DNA from: Hericium rajendrae
Lineage: Eukaryota > Basidiomycota > Agaricomycetes > Russulales > Hericiaceae
Assembly (NCBI GenBank): GCA_033439255.1
Contig: CM065885.1
Location: forward strand, 124,001-188,000
Length of the DNA stretch: 64,000 bases
Reading direction: 5' to 3'
Shown here: positions 33,464 to 46,010 of the stretch, piece after piece
Numbering within the stretch: position 1 is the first letter of the stretch
How the letters are laid out: each line of letters opens with the position of its first letter
Translations under genes and position numbers: made by a program
Notes under the pieces: generated by a model
Told to the model about the DNA's origin: nothing
Seen by the model: the letters and a program-made list of their open reading frames with translations, nothing else
The model's database searches: none

Positions 33464-34146
33464 CCTAGAAAATTGTCGTTGTCTTGTAAGCTCAGTCGAC
33501 TTCCTGCATAGTCAGGGTTTGATATAGGGCAAACCGCTGCATTGCCTTTATTTGTTACCGTGAACATGCACACGCCACTCTGATTGACATTGGATGCGCT
33601 CGAATATGCAAATATGTCAGGCCATCGGGCTGGCAAGGGTCTGTAGGCGGAACCTTTCGATGAGTCTATGGAAGTTAGAAGCACAGTATCTCGGAAAGAA
33701 AGCGGAATAAGGATAGCGCACGCATGGAAGAGGGTTCCAAGGGACCGGGGTATTATTGGCCGGCTAGGACGTATACAGATAAGAAATTTGTCTAGGGCTC
33801 ATCGATATGAAGCTTGAAGCTTTGAAGCTTGAAGCCTTAAGGCCTCACGAATCACGATGGTGGTTCAACGTGAGACGCGGCCAGCTATAGTGGCATCGTC
33901 ACTTCCATGGTCCAGGGGGCTGCTTAGTCTCCGTTGCGACCTACACAGAAGATAGTCGTTTTGTGTTAAGGGGGCTGCTCAATTCTGGGATGGACACTAG
34001 CCGATGGATAGAGACGTATACGTAATTGCCACCATTTGATGATCCGTGCTTGGTGGAGGCGTTAACATTGTCAATAACAACATCGAGCCAACTCAGTCAC
34101 ATTCAGCAGCTTGGATACAACATAGAGGCAGACATGCTGTCGATGT
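33464..34146. other. intergenic, no gene seen
   Basis: Probable promoter of the AAA gene on the minus side. A short GAAGCTT/GAAGCCTT cluster lies near 33808-33842. A small plus ORF at 34026-34214 is not supported. Confidence 0.4.
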
Positions 34147-34920
34147 TTGAAACGGACTTCGCGCGACCATCCCGACAGATTCAGCGCCAAGCAGGTGAAA
34201 TCGATCGCTATTGAGCTCTTCATTTCTATAAGACTATATCTCAGTTTGAACTCGTCTCAGGCAATGAAGGAGGGCAATTCCTTGCAGAACAAGATGATTG
34301 CGGGCGAATACAAGCCACTCCACAGCTTCGAACTCCGTAGGTCGCCGAGATGCTTGCCACCCACTTCAAGAACGCCTTCAAGTTGCTTTCAAGTTCCCGA
34401 ATCCCACAAAACCTGCCACACCCCATTCTCGTACTCGGACGTTTGCCGCCGATTGCGTGCATCTGTTCACAATTTCGGGCCCCCGCGACCGGAGAACGCA
34501 GTGCTGCTGCAGCCAATCAAGGATGGCTGCGGCATTGTACGTGCGGCAGGCCGTGCAGCAGGTTTGTCAACATCGGCCCGGCGTTCAACCTCCTCAATGC
34601 GGAGGTGCCCGGATTCACGCTGCGGTCCATTAATGAAAGGATTCTGTGGTATCTCATGTACCACCCGGTCGTTGTCGCCGTCGACGCGCCGGGGCGCAAG
34701 CTCGAGACGTCGAAGGATTACAAGAAGATCCTGATTGACAAGCTGCCCGTCGCGAATTCCTGGAACCAGACGAAGAAGCTCGTCCACGAGCGGCTGCTCA
34801 TTAGCTAGAGGTCGAAGGCGATGAAACGCGAAGTGGCGCATTGGAATTATGTACGCCGTAGGGTCTTCTCCCTAGAGGTATCGATGCTCGAGCTGATCCG
34901 TTTTCTGCAGACACGGAAGT
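34147..34920 (+). pseudogene. unrecognised gene remnant with good coding bias
   Basis: The plus-strand frame 34560-34808 reads FVNIGPAFNLLNAEVPGFTL, then INERILWYLMYHPVVVAVDA and charged helices to LVHERLLIS; after an in-frame stop at about 34807 the frame goes on as KREVAHWNYVRRRVFSLEVS to 34920. Third-position GC is high in this part, which argues for real coding. Upstream frames to 34147 are less certain. I do not recognise the family. Confidence 0.45.
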
Positions 34921-35639
34921 AGGTGCGTTTCAGTTTAATCATGCCTATGCTAACTTTTGACTGACAGAATCAACGGGTAGATGGGAGTGATATCCGCTAA
35001 TTTTACAACTTCCTGTATAGTATGAGACCGAATCCTTGTTCCTTGGTCAAGAAGCCTTGACGGTGGATTCCCTTATCGCATCGCAGTGGTTGGCGATAAC
35101 ACGCTCCGCAGGCGATAACACGCTCCGCAGGCGATGTATCGGACTGTATAGATGCCGTAACCTGACGTCTTGTCCGTCCTCTCCGGTAAGTCATTGAACT
35201 TGTGGAAGTTGGCGGTAGTTCTTTGAACCTGTCTTCCGGCCAGCGATGCTATGTTGTAGGGGTGGCAGAGGTGCATATGCACACGCGACCAACCTGCAGG
35301 CAGGCGTCTGCGATGCAGCTGTACACCTGCAACAAGGTCTCCTCCCATACCAAGGACTTATTATCCCAGGCGCCCGCCATACAGGACTCCGGAAAGCATA
35401 TGGAGCGCCCTATGAGGGCCGATCTCCCTGGAAGGAGCTGGAGCGTGCGGTCCTTCGGCTTTTCGGGGGACGTTTGGCTTTATATAAGAGACCCAAAGAT
35501 CGTGGATTGCATTTTCTGTGCAGTCTGAACTACCTAGAATCGGATATCCCATTTCCGAAGCAGACGCGATGTCGCGACACGCAGATACAAGCAGCCGGTT
35601 GTACTCCGATCTCATCTGGGAAGTATGCACACAATACGG

Positions 35640-36566
35640 CAACTGGCATCCCAACCAGCGTATGAAGGTCGGTTGGGATAGTCCCTGATTATTGTGCGCC
35701 CCGGATTAATGTGCGGCACACAGGTTGGTGACTACGGGAAACTGAATTGCGAGACCGCCGAGTTCGAGAAGGACGGGAGCATCTATGATGATGGCTTCAT
35801 GCCCGACCTTAAGATCAAGGAGAACCACGGAGTCCAGGACCAGCAGCCGGAGGACACAATCACTGTCGTTTCTAGAGAAGGAAAGAACCAGAGTTTTGAT
35901 GGCAAATTCAAGGAGTACGTAGTGTGTATCATTTCAGTGGCATGTTTACCCTGACGGAGGAATCAGCGACTGGCCAAACATTGCGAATGGCCACATCAAG
36001 GGACGATGGACGTTTAGCCGCCGCAGAGGTGCCGTCGTAATGCTTTACAAGCCTGTTGAGAAGATTATCAAGGAAAAAACCTGCTACTGCCAAAGCTAAC
36101 AGATACGCTGAAGGACTACGCTCTTGTGACAAGTGTGTACGAGTGTCGGATGTATGCCCTCAGTAAGTTCTGCAGCCAATCAATTATGGGCTTCCATACT
36201 TACTAGGTTGCTCGTTCGCCAGTTCTCACCCAGAAGGAAAAGCGGTCGAGTGAGGTCGCGGTTGGCTTAAAGCTGCCGGGGAATATGGGTGGCGGCCTCC
36301 ATGGCACATGGGAATACTGTTCCACAAGTGGCGTGTGGAGATGCGGCGGCGAAGAAGATGAATCCGTATTCTATCCCCTGTTCTCCCTGCGCAAGCCCAA
36401 AGACCAACCGGTGCCATTGTGGAAGCGGGTGCTCCATTTCAGGGAAGGCTCCGAGGTTTGCGACGAGGACGACGGTTTTGAAGTCTATCAGCCACCGTGG
36501 AAAGCCCTAAATGAGGATGGTGACGAAGATTCGACGTCAGATGAGGAATCTCAGGAGGTACGTTGA
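35640..36566 (+). CDS. uncharacterised fungal protein, possibly decayed
   Basis: Exon-like plus-strand segments: IIVRPGLMCGTQVGDYGKLN with EFEKDGSIYDD (about 35686-35930), a middle part with YALVTSVYEC-like sequence near 36110-36160 only in pieces, and 36240-36566 with GNMGGGLHGTWEYCSTSGVW, FYPLFSLRKPKDQPVPLW and an acidic C-terminus (DEDSTSDEESQEVR). The order (PGxxxGxxxGDYGxx... then a short lectin-like or barrel-like region and an acidic tail) resembles uncharacterised basidiomycete proteins I have seen without a named domain. 34921-35639 holds only unlinked ORF pieces. Confidence 0.45.
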
Positions 36567-36853
36567 TATATATATGTGTGTTTATCTTTCAGCATATCTC
36601 GAGCCCGAGATGTAGGTTGAGGATCATGGGGATGCTTCCCGCGAGCGAAACTGAAGAGGATGGATGGCGGGTCTTTGACATGATTTAAAGGGGTTTTTTT
36701 TTAATATTGCCCAGGATATCCTTGCGCTTATGAATCTATGGAGCCGCTATGAATACCTGTACGATACCTCTTTGTATGCACACAAGATGAATGCGGCGGA
36801 GGCCTTAAGAATATCATATTTTCTTCCCTGTCTCTGCCCGAAGCGCTCAGCGT

Positions 36854-37342
36854 CACCTGTGTGACATGATATGTAAGCCCAACTAGCCTCGCCATCTTAC
36901 CTGTTGATGGAGGCTAATCGGCCTTGGATCTGTCTAAATCGCGTACTAAGCTGAAGACTACGCAGAGCGACCTCTTGTACGCTTTGTCCTCTTGCTCCTC
37001 GGAGGGCGTCGGGGTTGCTCGGCCCGTGTTCCTCGTCGTCAGGCACGGATCGCTATCGGGCTCGGCATCGGCTCGGCAACGCTCGGCAACGTCTCCCGTC
37101 CCGTCCCCCCATCATCCGCCCCCCGCCGGCGCTTATCGCGGGCGGCTGATGCCCGCCGCTGTCCCGCCCATCAAGCGCCCGCCGTCGTCGCCGTCGCCGA
37201 CGACGACGGCGATATCTCCCCTTCCCCGTACCGTATGTAGACGAATGTATACGTTTTCCGAACCGCTTTCACGCGTAGATCACGATTCCGAGCTCTGTTT
37301 CTCGCTCCGCTCCCTGGATAGACGGATATCTCACAATCTTTG
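36854..37342 (+). repeat. left 489-bp inverted repeat of KDZ-2
   Basis: Nearly identical to 61176-61664 on the opposite strand. GC-rich, with GGCTCGGCAACGCTCGGCAA and GTCGCCGTCGCCGACGACG-like short repeats. A 147-aa ORF in it appears in both copies only because the DNA is identical. Confidence 0.92.
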
Positions 37343-37844
37343 TACCCTTATCACCCTGGAGAAGTGACACGAAAATTGTACTCTTTGCACCTAAATAGCA
37401 GAGTCTATACTCCTTTATAGTTGTAATGCTCAATGAGACCTCAATTGATGTCTGATTCTCGAGCAAAAAGCATTGGTATTCAGGGACAAACAGCTAAACT
37501 AATGTAGTGCCAACTGAGGCTTCGAAATAGAGATAAGTGGATCTTCTAATACCGCGGACATGGTGAAAGATGGGCCTGGTGATGAAACACTTGATGAAGG
37601 GCATCTGTCGAGGTATAAACTTTGTCAGAGAGCGAAGGATGGCATGGCAGAGGGCGGCGGCAAACATGACAAAGGGCGACGGCAAATACAATGAAAGGGT
37701 GGAAGACGCGGCGAAACGTGGAAGACGTGGCAAAAAGGTAAAAGGTGAATACGAAGGATGGGAGTTTCGAGTTATAGGAAGGTACGAGGGACACGGGTGC
37801 ATGGGGCGCAGCAGACAGGAGGTAGGGAGTGGGGGCGCAATGAA
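37343..37844. other. KDZ-2 sequence between left repeat and A2
   Basis: No supported gene. A 124-aa minus ORF (37494-37868) crosses into A2, so it is not a real gene as it stands. Confidence 0.5.
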
Positions 37845-39280
37845 CATCAGGAAAAACCGGAGTTTCATTAAATCAGGTGATGTGCCTACAGAAGCACTGA
37901 TGTGCCTATAGAAGCACTGATGGTAACTACCGGTGTTCTTCGGCAGATACTGTAGCTCATATCATTCTACGGTAGCCTTCTGTAGCTCTCTATAGTTATA
38001 CTATGTTTTCAATTCATAATATTTCTTGAATGTTTCTGAAAAATAAGCTTGTGCTTGTGTTTTTCATATAGTTTGACTTCTTTGATGACTCATGTACTGT
38101 CACCACAAGTGACATGTCACATACACATGTAGCGCGTCTCTTGCAGCTCCTCACTCTGCATTTGTGTCCTAGGGCAAGCAAAGCACAAGTCAAAAAAAAT
38201 GTGAGTGTATTCAAATAATTCTGATTAACATCTTCTAGGAAGTTCAACAGCACATCAGCAATTTTAGTTATCAAAAGGTACGTGTGATTGATGCTCTAAC
38301 TGACTATTTTATATTCTAGATTTCGATGTTGTGTACCAAGAAGTGCACCGACTTGCATGTATGTACATGCGTTCGAAAGGTACAGATCACCGCTTTCTGG
38401 AACACTAAACACGTCTCCGGTGCGTTTCCTCGTTGTAACGATATTCCAGAAACATGTTTTTGCTGACAGTTTTAGGGATTTCATTCTAGTGGCTCCAGTT
38501 TTGCAGCTACCAGGTCGCATGATGGCGCGTTTGAAAGCTCTTGATGAGCTCTTTCCAACACGCCAAAAACGTCTGCGGTATGTCCATTATTTGCTATGAT
38601 ACAGCCCATTCTTGTTTAGAGGGGCGATTTTTAGAAGTTCTCATATCGGGTCATGCATGACACCATTCGAAAGCTATGATAAACCGCTTTCCAGAACAGT
38701 TGAAACGTTAGCGGTGCGTTCTCTCGTTGTTGAGATAGGCCTGAAACAATATTTGACCTCCATTTTTAGAGATTTTGCCCCTATGGGACGAGTTCTGCCC
38801 CTATCATGGGGCATGATGGCTTATCAGAAAGCTCTTGATTAGAGCTTTCAGAAGGTCCAATCAGATTTGTGGTGCGTGCAGTATTCAAGGCACTATGCCA
38901 CTTTTTGTATCTACTAAAGGTCACCCATAGTGTTCAGGCTATAGTGCCTTCAATAGTCAACCTATCACATCGTATAGGGCACCGTTCGAAAGAGACGAAC
39001 CACACGGTTCGAACGGTACTAGGTACGTGCTAATCGGATAAGAATTGATCTTTGTAGAAGAGAAAGGGAGATCTGTCAGGGGGACCCGGACACTCTCCCA
39101 CGCCCCTTTCAGCTGCGACACATGCAACTAAGGAAGACAGATTGCCAAATATAGCAATTTTATTTTTGCCAGTACAAGGTAAACATAAGTTGGTGTAGAA
39201 CTAGCATTACTAGATGTTTAAAAAAAACTTGTAAATAGTGTAACTTACGACGGTGTAACTTACGACGTATTCTGCAAGGG

Positions 39281-39322
39281 GGCAGAAACCAGATTGCCAA
39301 ATATGGCAATCTGGTTTCTGCC
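39281..39322 (+). other. perfect 18-bp hairpin of element A2
   Basis: GGCAGAAACCAGATTGCC pairs perfectly with GGCAATCTGGTTTCTGCC, loop AAATAT. The same place in A1 has ATC...AAT instead of ACC...GGT, so most changed bases are matched by a change in the other arm. Confidence 0.8.
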
Positions 39323-39710
39323 TTTGGTGTTGTTTGGCCTCAGGACTTGCCAGCAACGCGCGTCGTCTTTACCACTCGTCCTCACTCTCTCCTTACTCTC
39401 TCTTCTCATCCCTTTTTTTCTTCTCCTTCTTTTTCTCTTATATTATTGTAAGTCTTTTTTTCTTGGCTTCTCATTTCTTTTCAAGCCAGTTGGGTGCAAG
39501 AGGTGGCAACAAGAACGTAAAAGGTAAGTAAATTTGTTTGTATCTTAGAAGCTTCAGTACTGATGTATACGTCCACCTGCCCACCCACATGCTTGCCCAC
39601 CACCTATCTACTCACTTGCTCATCTGTCCACCTGCTCACCCACCCACCTGCCCGCTTGCTCACCCACCTGCCCGCTTGCTTGCTCACCCACCTGCTCACT
39701 TACTCACCCA

Positions 39711-42700
39711 TAGTGGTGTGCAGGCCGGGCTTGAAGCCCCCGGCCGAGCCAAGCCAGGCCTGATTGGGCCGGGCCAAGCCGGGCCTGAGTCGCCTTGGGC
39801 CAGGAAGGGCCGGCCGGGCTTCCACTTCTGTAAGCCGAAGCCAGGCCGCCGAGCCGTGGCTTTCTGAGTTGGGAAGACAACGTGTCGCTCGACGCTCGAT
39901 CGCGCCCCATCGCTGCCCGTCTCTCGTCTCCTTTCGAACGTACAGTAGCCAGTATCTACGTCATGAACAGTATCCATGTTCGGATTTCTGCGCTCATCTG
40001 TGCATGCTGGTGGGAAGGGATGCTTCAAGAACTTTCTGTCTTGCCCGCAATTCCGTTCGTCTTTCATACATTCTCTTCCTCCTCTCACTACCCCATCCTA
40101 GCAATGGAGCGACCACGACGCTCTATTCAGGCACCAGCTCGAGTAGCCGATCCCTCGAATGCAGCAGCACCAGCTTCCGCCTCGAACCGACAGGCCATAG
40201 AGCGCACTCGAGAACTAGAGCGCACTCGAGAAGCAGAGCGGAATCGCGAGCTAGAGCGTGCTCGAGAGCGCCTCATCCCGGTCTCTTCACCTTCCACATC
40301 TTCAAACTCACCTACCCTATCGTCTGCTAGCGGCACTAGTGCAGCACTGTCTCCGTTGCTAGTGGATCATCAGGAGTCCGAATTATCGTGCGGATCACAG
40401 CGTACCCAAGGTTCGACGGCCACAACAGCAACCCTTGGTGCAGAGAAGCGCACTGCCTCTGCAGCTGGTCTGGAAGCTGACGACTCCTCTGATATCATAG
40501 AGGTAGACCCTCCAAGAACATGTACGTATCTATCTGACCTATCTGGATAGATATATTGACCATTGATGATACGTTTGTTAGCGAGAAAGCGCCCGAGGAT
40601 CCAGACACCTCCATGCGATGAACTGGATGGCGACGGACTCCTCAAGGACATCGAGTTACTGGACACCGATGTCAAATCGTCGCGCATCTCGAATGAAGCG
40701 CGCTCTTGCGACATCACCGAGTTTTTTGACCCGCCGTTTGAGAAGGAGAAGGTAGCTGATAATAAGAAGATCAAGAAGTTTCGATCGTGTAAAATATGCC
40801 GGTGAGTACATTAATTATTTCCAGTGCACTCAGTTTCATCAATGCTTTGTGATCAGCCGCAAGAAACAGCCACAGATACTAGTCAACGAAGCGACAACAC
40901 TGCGTCGCCATCTTGAAGCAAAACATGCCGTAAGATTTGTTCGTTTATTATATGCTTGATCTCATATTTTTTATATACAGGGTGAATACCGTACATGGGC
41001 CACGAAGAACAAGTTCGAATCGAGGCTCCCTGGAGATACCAGGGAACGGAAAGCCGGAATTGCGCAAACGCAGACGCAGCTTGATCCTCACTTGCAGAAG
41101 GTACCACCCACGGAGCGCATCACTCCATACTCCGATAAGCTCTTTCGTGAAGCTGCCATCGAGTGGCTCATTGCGACAGATCAAGTACGCCATGCCTTTG
41201 ACGTGTTTTCGAGCTGAAACCTAATTTTTGTTAGCCACTTTCTGCACTCGAACATCCAGCATTCATCAACATGGTCAACATTGCTGCATGAGCTACAAAC
41301 GGCGTCAAAGTTCCTGGCCGTAAAGTCACTCGTGATGAGATTATCAGGCTTTTCAAGGTCCAAATGGACAGCCTTCGACAGAAACTTCTGGTCAGTGTTG
41401 TCTGTTGATTTTTGTAGTATCCTTCATTGAATACGTTCAAGAGCGACGCCGTTAAAGGACGTGTCAACCTGACATGTGACGCATATCAGGCCGACAACGT
41501 TGATGCTTACTTTGCGACGACGGGCCACTGGATCAGCGAAGAGGTTCTCGGTCAATGGAAGCTCGAGCAGGCCCTGCTGGGTTTTGCGCGCATCAATAAT
41601 GCTCATCATGGACAACGTCTCGGGCAGGCGCTGTTCAAGATAACTGAGCGGCTTGATGTCACGGCAAAGGTATGCATCTTCTCTTCATACTGAGAGTGTT
41701 TGTACTCATGCACAACTGAAATTAGGTTGGCTTTGTCACCTGCAACAATGCCAGTAACAATGGAACAATGTTGCAAGAGTTTGGCAAGCATTATACGAAG
41801 AAGACAGCAAAGCCGTTTGATGCGAAGACTCGGCGAGTTCGGTATGTAATGTCAGTTCGAAGCTCTGCGGTACATTCTACTTACATCCAAGCAAGCTGTC
41901 TTGCACATATCGTCAACCTTTCTACGCAAGCTCTTATCTCAACCCATAGTAAAGCAAAGCACTTCAATCCACATGATCCAGATGCTCATGTTCCGAACAC
42001 CGTTGCGGAGGTTCGTGATGAAATTGGCTTAATTCATGCGATTGCTGTCAAGGTAAGAGTCTTTCTTTTTTGTTTGTATGTTATCCATCTCACCTGGATA
42101 TTTGTTTCTCAGGAGCGCTCGTCTTCGAAGAGAAAGGAGCTTTTTCGGCAGGTGCAAGAGCGCGAAGGTGTTGCACATCCGCAGCAACTATTGATCGATA
42201 TGCCAGTACGTTGGTCGTCCACATATGCAATGCTTAATCGTGCAGAGAAGAACAAAGATGTATGTGCTTCAATCTGCTATCGGAAACTTTCGAACACTTA
42301 CTTCACATAAATTAGCATGTTGAGACTTTTGTTTACGAAATGGGCCGCGAAGAGAAGAACATCCGTAAGCGTCAAAAAATCGATGAGCTACAGCTATCTA
42401 GCGAAGAATGGAATCGTGCCACAGTTTTCTTGGATTTACTTGCTGTACGTTGTTCTCTCGCTATCTATCTGTCACTTTCCTAATGTCATATCGGTTGTCA
42501 GCATGCGGATCGAGCACAGCAAGCCTTCTCGTCTGATAAGAATCCCACACTACACCTCGCCCTCCCAGCCCTCGAAGCACTTCACAAGGCGTGGACAACT
42601 CGATTTGGAAAAGCGAAGTATGCCGACTTCCAGCCTGCGCTCGAAGCGGCCATTGCAAAGGTGTCGGAGTACTACGACCTAATGCATAACCATGATGCAT

Positions 42701-43833
42701 TTATCATTGCTATGCGTAAGTCCCTAATACCATGACCTAGTCTCACGATCATTGATGATCATGCCATTGTTTCAGTTCTTGATCCTGTACAAAAAGCAAA
42801 GCACTTCAAGCATCATTGGTCGAAAGCTCATCACAATAAGGCGCTGAACCGCGCTGAACAACTGGTATTTTTTCTAATCCTAGTTTCATCGGATGAACTC
42901 AAAGTTTGTACGATAGTTCAAGGAGCGCTACGAGGAACTCTATGGCGATTCCGCTCGCCCACCTCCTGTCAAGAAGGCAAAAGGCAGCAAGATTAAGACA
43001 CTGCTTCGTGAGCTCTCCAGTGATGACGAGGATGACGAGCACATAGAGACGGTATGCAGCAATGACTCAGCGTTGAAGGCCGATCCAGCTAAGCCATGGC
43101 TGGTTGAGTTTCGGCGCTACCTCGAGACAAGAGAGAGTGTGGCCGATGATATATCATTGGTCGCATGGTGGGGTGTGAGTTTGGCACTTCTGTATCATTT
43201 TTTGTGGAGGAGCTAATATTGTCTCGACGTAGCAAAATGCTCATCGCTATCCTGTTTGGGCGTCATTGGCGCGCGACTACCTGTCTGTCATGGCAGCATC
43301 AGTCTCTAGTGAATCCGCGTTTTCGCAAGCGGGAATTACTATCAGCAAGCGCCGAAGTCGTCTGAAGGCTGACATTGTCGAAGCCCTCCAATTTCTCAAG
43401 TGCCTCTTGCGTCGTGAGCTCTTCTTTCGCTGCGCACCTTCGTCCATAGACGAGGTTGATATTGTTGATGTTGGTGAAGGCCAAGATGTCACAGAGGTTG
43501 ACGAGGATGAAGAAGCCTGGGATGATGTCTTGGCCGACTTCGAGGATGACAATGAGAACACAGACTATGATACCTTGTAGGCATTTGGCTGACATATTAG
43601 CAAGCTAGACTCTTTTTTTTTGCATGTCTTGATCACTGTAGAATCATTGTTTTGTATATACAAGACTCGTTTATGACTTTTTCGTAGACTAAAGCCACGG
43701 CCTAAGCCGGGCCGGGCCGGGCCAAGCCACCGGCCGGAAGACATGGCCCGTCTTGACTTTCTGATAAGCCTGAGCCCCCACGAGCTGGGCCAAAGCCGGG
43801 GCTTTCAGGCCAAGCCGGGCCTGCACACCACTA
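39711..43833 (+). mobile_element. hAT transposon in the minisatellite of A2
   Basis: Ends TAGTGGTGTGCAGGCC and its complement; the 8-bp target duplication CTCACCCA is perfect (39703-39710 and 43834-43841), the hallmark length for hAT. Subterminal regions are rich in GGCC-type words (GGGCCGGGCC, AAGCCGGGCC). It holds one multi-exon transposase gene. Confidence 0.95.
40104..43580 (+). CDS. hAT transposase, probably inactive
   Basis: Plus-strand gene with about a dozen exons and ~50-60-bp introns, start MERPRRSIQAPAR at 40104. An arginine/glutamate-rich coiled segment (about 40180-40270) is followed by a BED-type zinc finger (CKIC split by an intron from LRRHLEAKH, about 40780-40930). The RNase H core has LTCDAYQADNVDAYF (first aspartate), the block TCNNASNNGTM where hAT enzymes usually have DNASNN, CLAHIVNLSTQAL, MPVRWSSTYAML and, near the end, the dimerisation motif ARDYLSVMAASVSSESAFSQ. 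The C-terminus is acidic. Two defects: Asn replaces the second catalytic aspartate, and a TGA at 41289-41291 sits in NIAA-TNGVKVPGRK; both fit C-to-T or G-to-A change. The ends may still be mobilisable in trans. Confidence 0.9.
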
Positions 43834-44759
43834 CTCACCCACTCACCTGCTTGCCTGCTCATCTGCACTTGCTTGCCCGCTTGCCTGCTCACCCGCTTGC
43901 CTGCTCACTCACTCACCTGCTCGCCTGCCCACCCACATGTCTGCCTGCCCACATGCTCACCTGCACATCTACATGCCTGTACCCTGCACCTTTGCATGCC
44001 TCTCTTATATACATAGATGGGTTGTAATAGTATAGATTAGAGTACTTAGTTTTTTTGTAGTTAATACAACAATGAGAATATTGAATGATCTGATTTATTA
44101 ATATTGTGTGAAATAAATTGCTAACATTAGTAGTCTATGCTTAAGTTTGTGGAACTACTATAACATGTTTGGTTTCTACAGTAGAAAGATCCTCACTACA
44201 GGTCACTACAGAAGCCACCGTAGAAGGGGGGGTTCCTACGAGTACTACGAGTACTATAGGATCTACAGGTAGCTACCGTAGACTACAGATTGCTACTGTA
44301 GCCAATGGTAGCAACTTCGGTTTTTCCAGATGAACGAGGGCTACGAGTGACAGACGACAGTCAGTACATCTGAAAAATCCCAAATTTATATAGCCACCAG
44401 TCACAATTATCTATGCTATATGTAGCTATATATATGACTTATACAGATATATAGGTCTATAGCAGCTATATAGACTATATAGCCCTGTATGTTATCTATG
44501 TAGGCCTACATAGCTAGTTAGCACAGCTATGAAAGCTATAGACATGTCTCTACTTGCTATAGAGCCTATGTAGCCTATGTCACCTATATCACCTGGTAAG
44601 TGTAAGCTATATGCTGTGGCATCTATGACATATACAGGCATTATACTCATTATCCAAAACATAGAGATTATATAAGTCATTCAGCAGCATGGATCAAGTC
44701 AAATCAAATTATTTTCGGTCCTTACTAACTACAGAAGTAATAAATAATCTAAGTTTTCG

Positions 44760-45640
44760 AGTGCTGGCGTGGGCACTGACGCCGTTACGTGTCATCAAGC
44801 GCCGGCGCCTGTTGAGCCCGCAGGCGCAGAGGGCGCAGGCATGGGCGAGGCATCGCGCGCACGTGTGGGGGGTAGGCACGAGGTTTTGCATACAGACGCG
44901 GGGCATTCTGCACGCGCGGCGAACGTGGTGCGCGTGCACGTGGAGGCACATAGCGGGTATGCAGTTGTGTGCAGGGTGTTGAGCGGGCGTGGTGCGCGCA
45001 TGTCGGGCGTGGCGCACGCGTGCACGCGAGCGCGGGGTGTTGGCGCGGATGCGGGGTGTTGGCGCGGATGCGGGGCGTTGGCGCGGATGCGGGGCGTCGT
45101 CGCGTGCGCGCCAGTTGTTCTGCGCGTGCGGCGTGTTCTGTGCGCGCGGGACGTTCTGCGCGTGCGGGGCTGATTGTGCGGGGGTGCGGGGCGTTGTGGT
45201 GTACGCGCAGGGGATTTGTACATGCGCGAGGGATTCTGCATGCGGGGGAGGAGTTCTGCACGCGCGCAAGGCGTTGAGCAGGCGGGCGGGACATTGAGGG
45301 CGCGTGCTGGACATGGAGCGTGCGCGAGGGTTGTTGCGCGCGCAGGCTGGCCGTGGCGCGTGTCCGAGACGTGTCGTGCGCGAGCTGGCCGTGGCATGTG
45401 AGTGGGGATGTTGCACGGGCAGCCGGAGCGTTGTATGCATGTCCGGGGCGTTGCGTGCATGTTTGAGGCGATGCGTGCATGTTTGAGGCGATGCGCGCGC
45501 GTGCAAAGTGCGGACTGCCAGCGCAGAACGTTGCGAAGCGTCGGCGAGCGCCCGGGCCATGGGTCCTGTGCGTTGGAGCCATTCGCGAAGCTAGTGGCAT
45601 GGCAGGGGGGTTGCTTAAGGGCTGGGAGCGCGAACGAACG
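44760..45640 (-). repeat. GC-rich tail of element D
   Basis: Degenerate CpG-rich repeats (GCGCGCATGTCGGGCG-like words). Several ORFs up to 404 aa overlap on both strands; residue composition is extreme (Ala, Arg, Pro, His, Thr) and differs by frame, so none is called as a gene. Confidence 0.6.
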
Positions 45641-45646
45641 ATATTC

Positions 45647-45674
45647 GAGTCCCGTTGCCGTGGCAACGGGACTC
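45647..45674 (-). other. hairpin 2 of element D
   Basis: Perfect 13-bp stem GAGTCCCGTTGCC / GGCAACGGGACTC with two bases between. Pairing equals that in C and F although three stem positions differ. Confidence 0.78.
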
Positions 45675-45982
45675 TACGGCACGCAAACGTCGGGGGCACG
45701 GGCGGTGATGTGGCACATGCCCCCACACCGATGACTGCGCGCAGACAGCACGGAACGACGCAGCACGACGGGCATGCGTGGTCAGTGGCCGTGCGCGCGA
45801 AAGGGGAGTCGGGGGCGTGCACGTCGTTCGGACCGTGTGTGTCGTGATGCGTTGGGTGTCGTGTGGGTGCTGCGACTGGACGCGTCGGCAAGATCGTGCA
45901 GCGGTGGTGGGAGCAACGAGGGCGTGAGGAGGGTGTTGGGGACATGGAACCGGCGATGGGGAGAGGGCGGGGCCGAAAGAAC

Positions 45983-46010
45983 GAGCGTCGCTCGAACACG
46001 AGCGACGCTC
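45983..46010 (-). other. hairpin 1 of element D
   Basis: Perfect 12-bp stem GAGCGTCGCTCG / CGAGCGACGCTC, four-base loop. On the minus strand a 46-nt intron (46053 to 46008; donor GTAAGT, branch TACTAAT) ends after the first three stem bases. Confidence 0.8.

Larger units (their letters stand above)
37845..44332 (+). mobile_element. element A2 (CATC-type, A family), holding an hAT
   Basis: Begins CATCAGGAAAAACCGGAG and ends CGGTTTTTCCAGATG; AA is duplicated (37843-37844 and 44333-44334). Full-length relative of A1 (about 2.36 kb without the hAT). Same order of parts: CTGTAG-rich arm, degenerate ~160-bp units with CGAAAGCT, hairpin 39281-39322, pyrimidine-rich stretch, GGTAAGTAAA donor near 39522, CTCACCCACC minisatellite split by the hAT, CTACAG-rich arm. 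Confidence 0.85.

Noticed and set aside
36854-37342. Solo LTR reading of the 489-bp repeat (TGTGA...TCACA inside it)
   Set aside because: The two copies are inverted, share bases beyond the putative LTR ends, and are bounded by a 7-bp duplication only at the outer sides, which fits transposon ends.
36924-37367. 147-aa ORF with a near-identical partner at 61103-61594, as a gene pair
   Set aside because: The similarity is explained by the 489-bp terminal repeats of KDZ-2; the ORFs end differently once the repeat stops.
44709-45999. Long minus-strand ORFs (283 and 404 aa) in element D
   Set aside because: GC-rich degenerate repeats give open frames on both strands; composition differs by frame and no counterpart protein exists in C, E or F.
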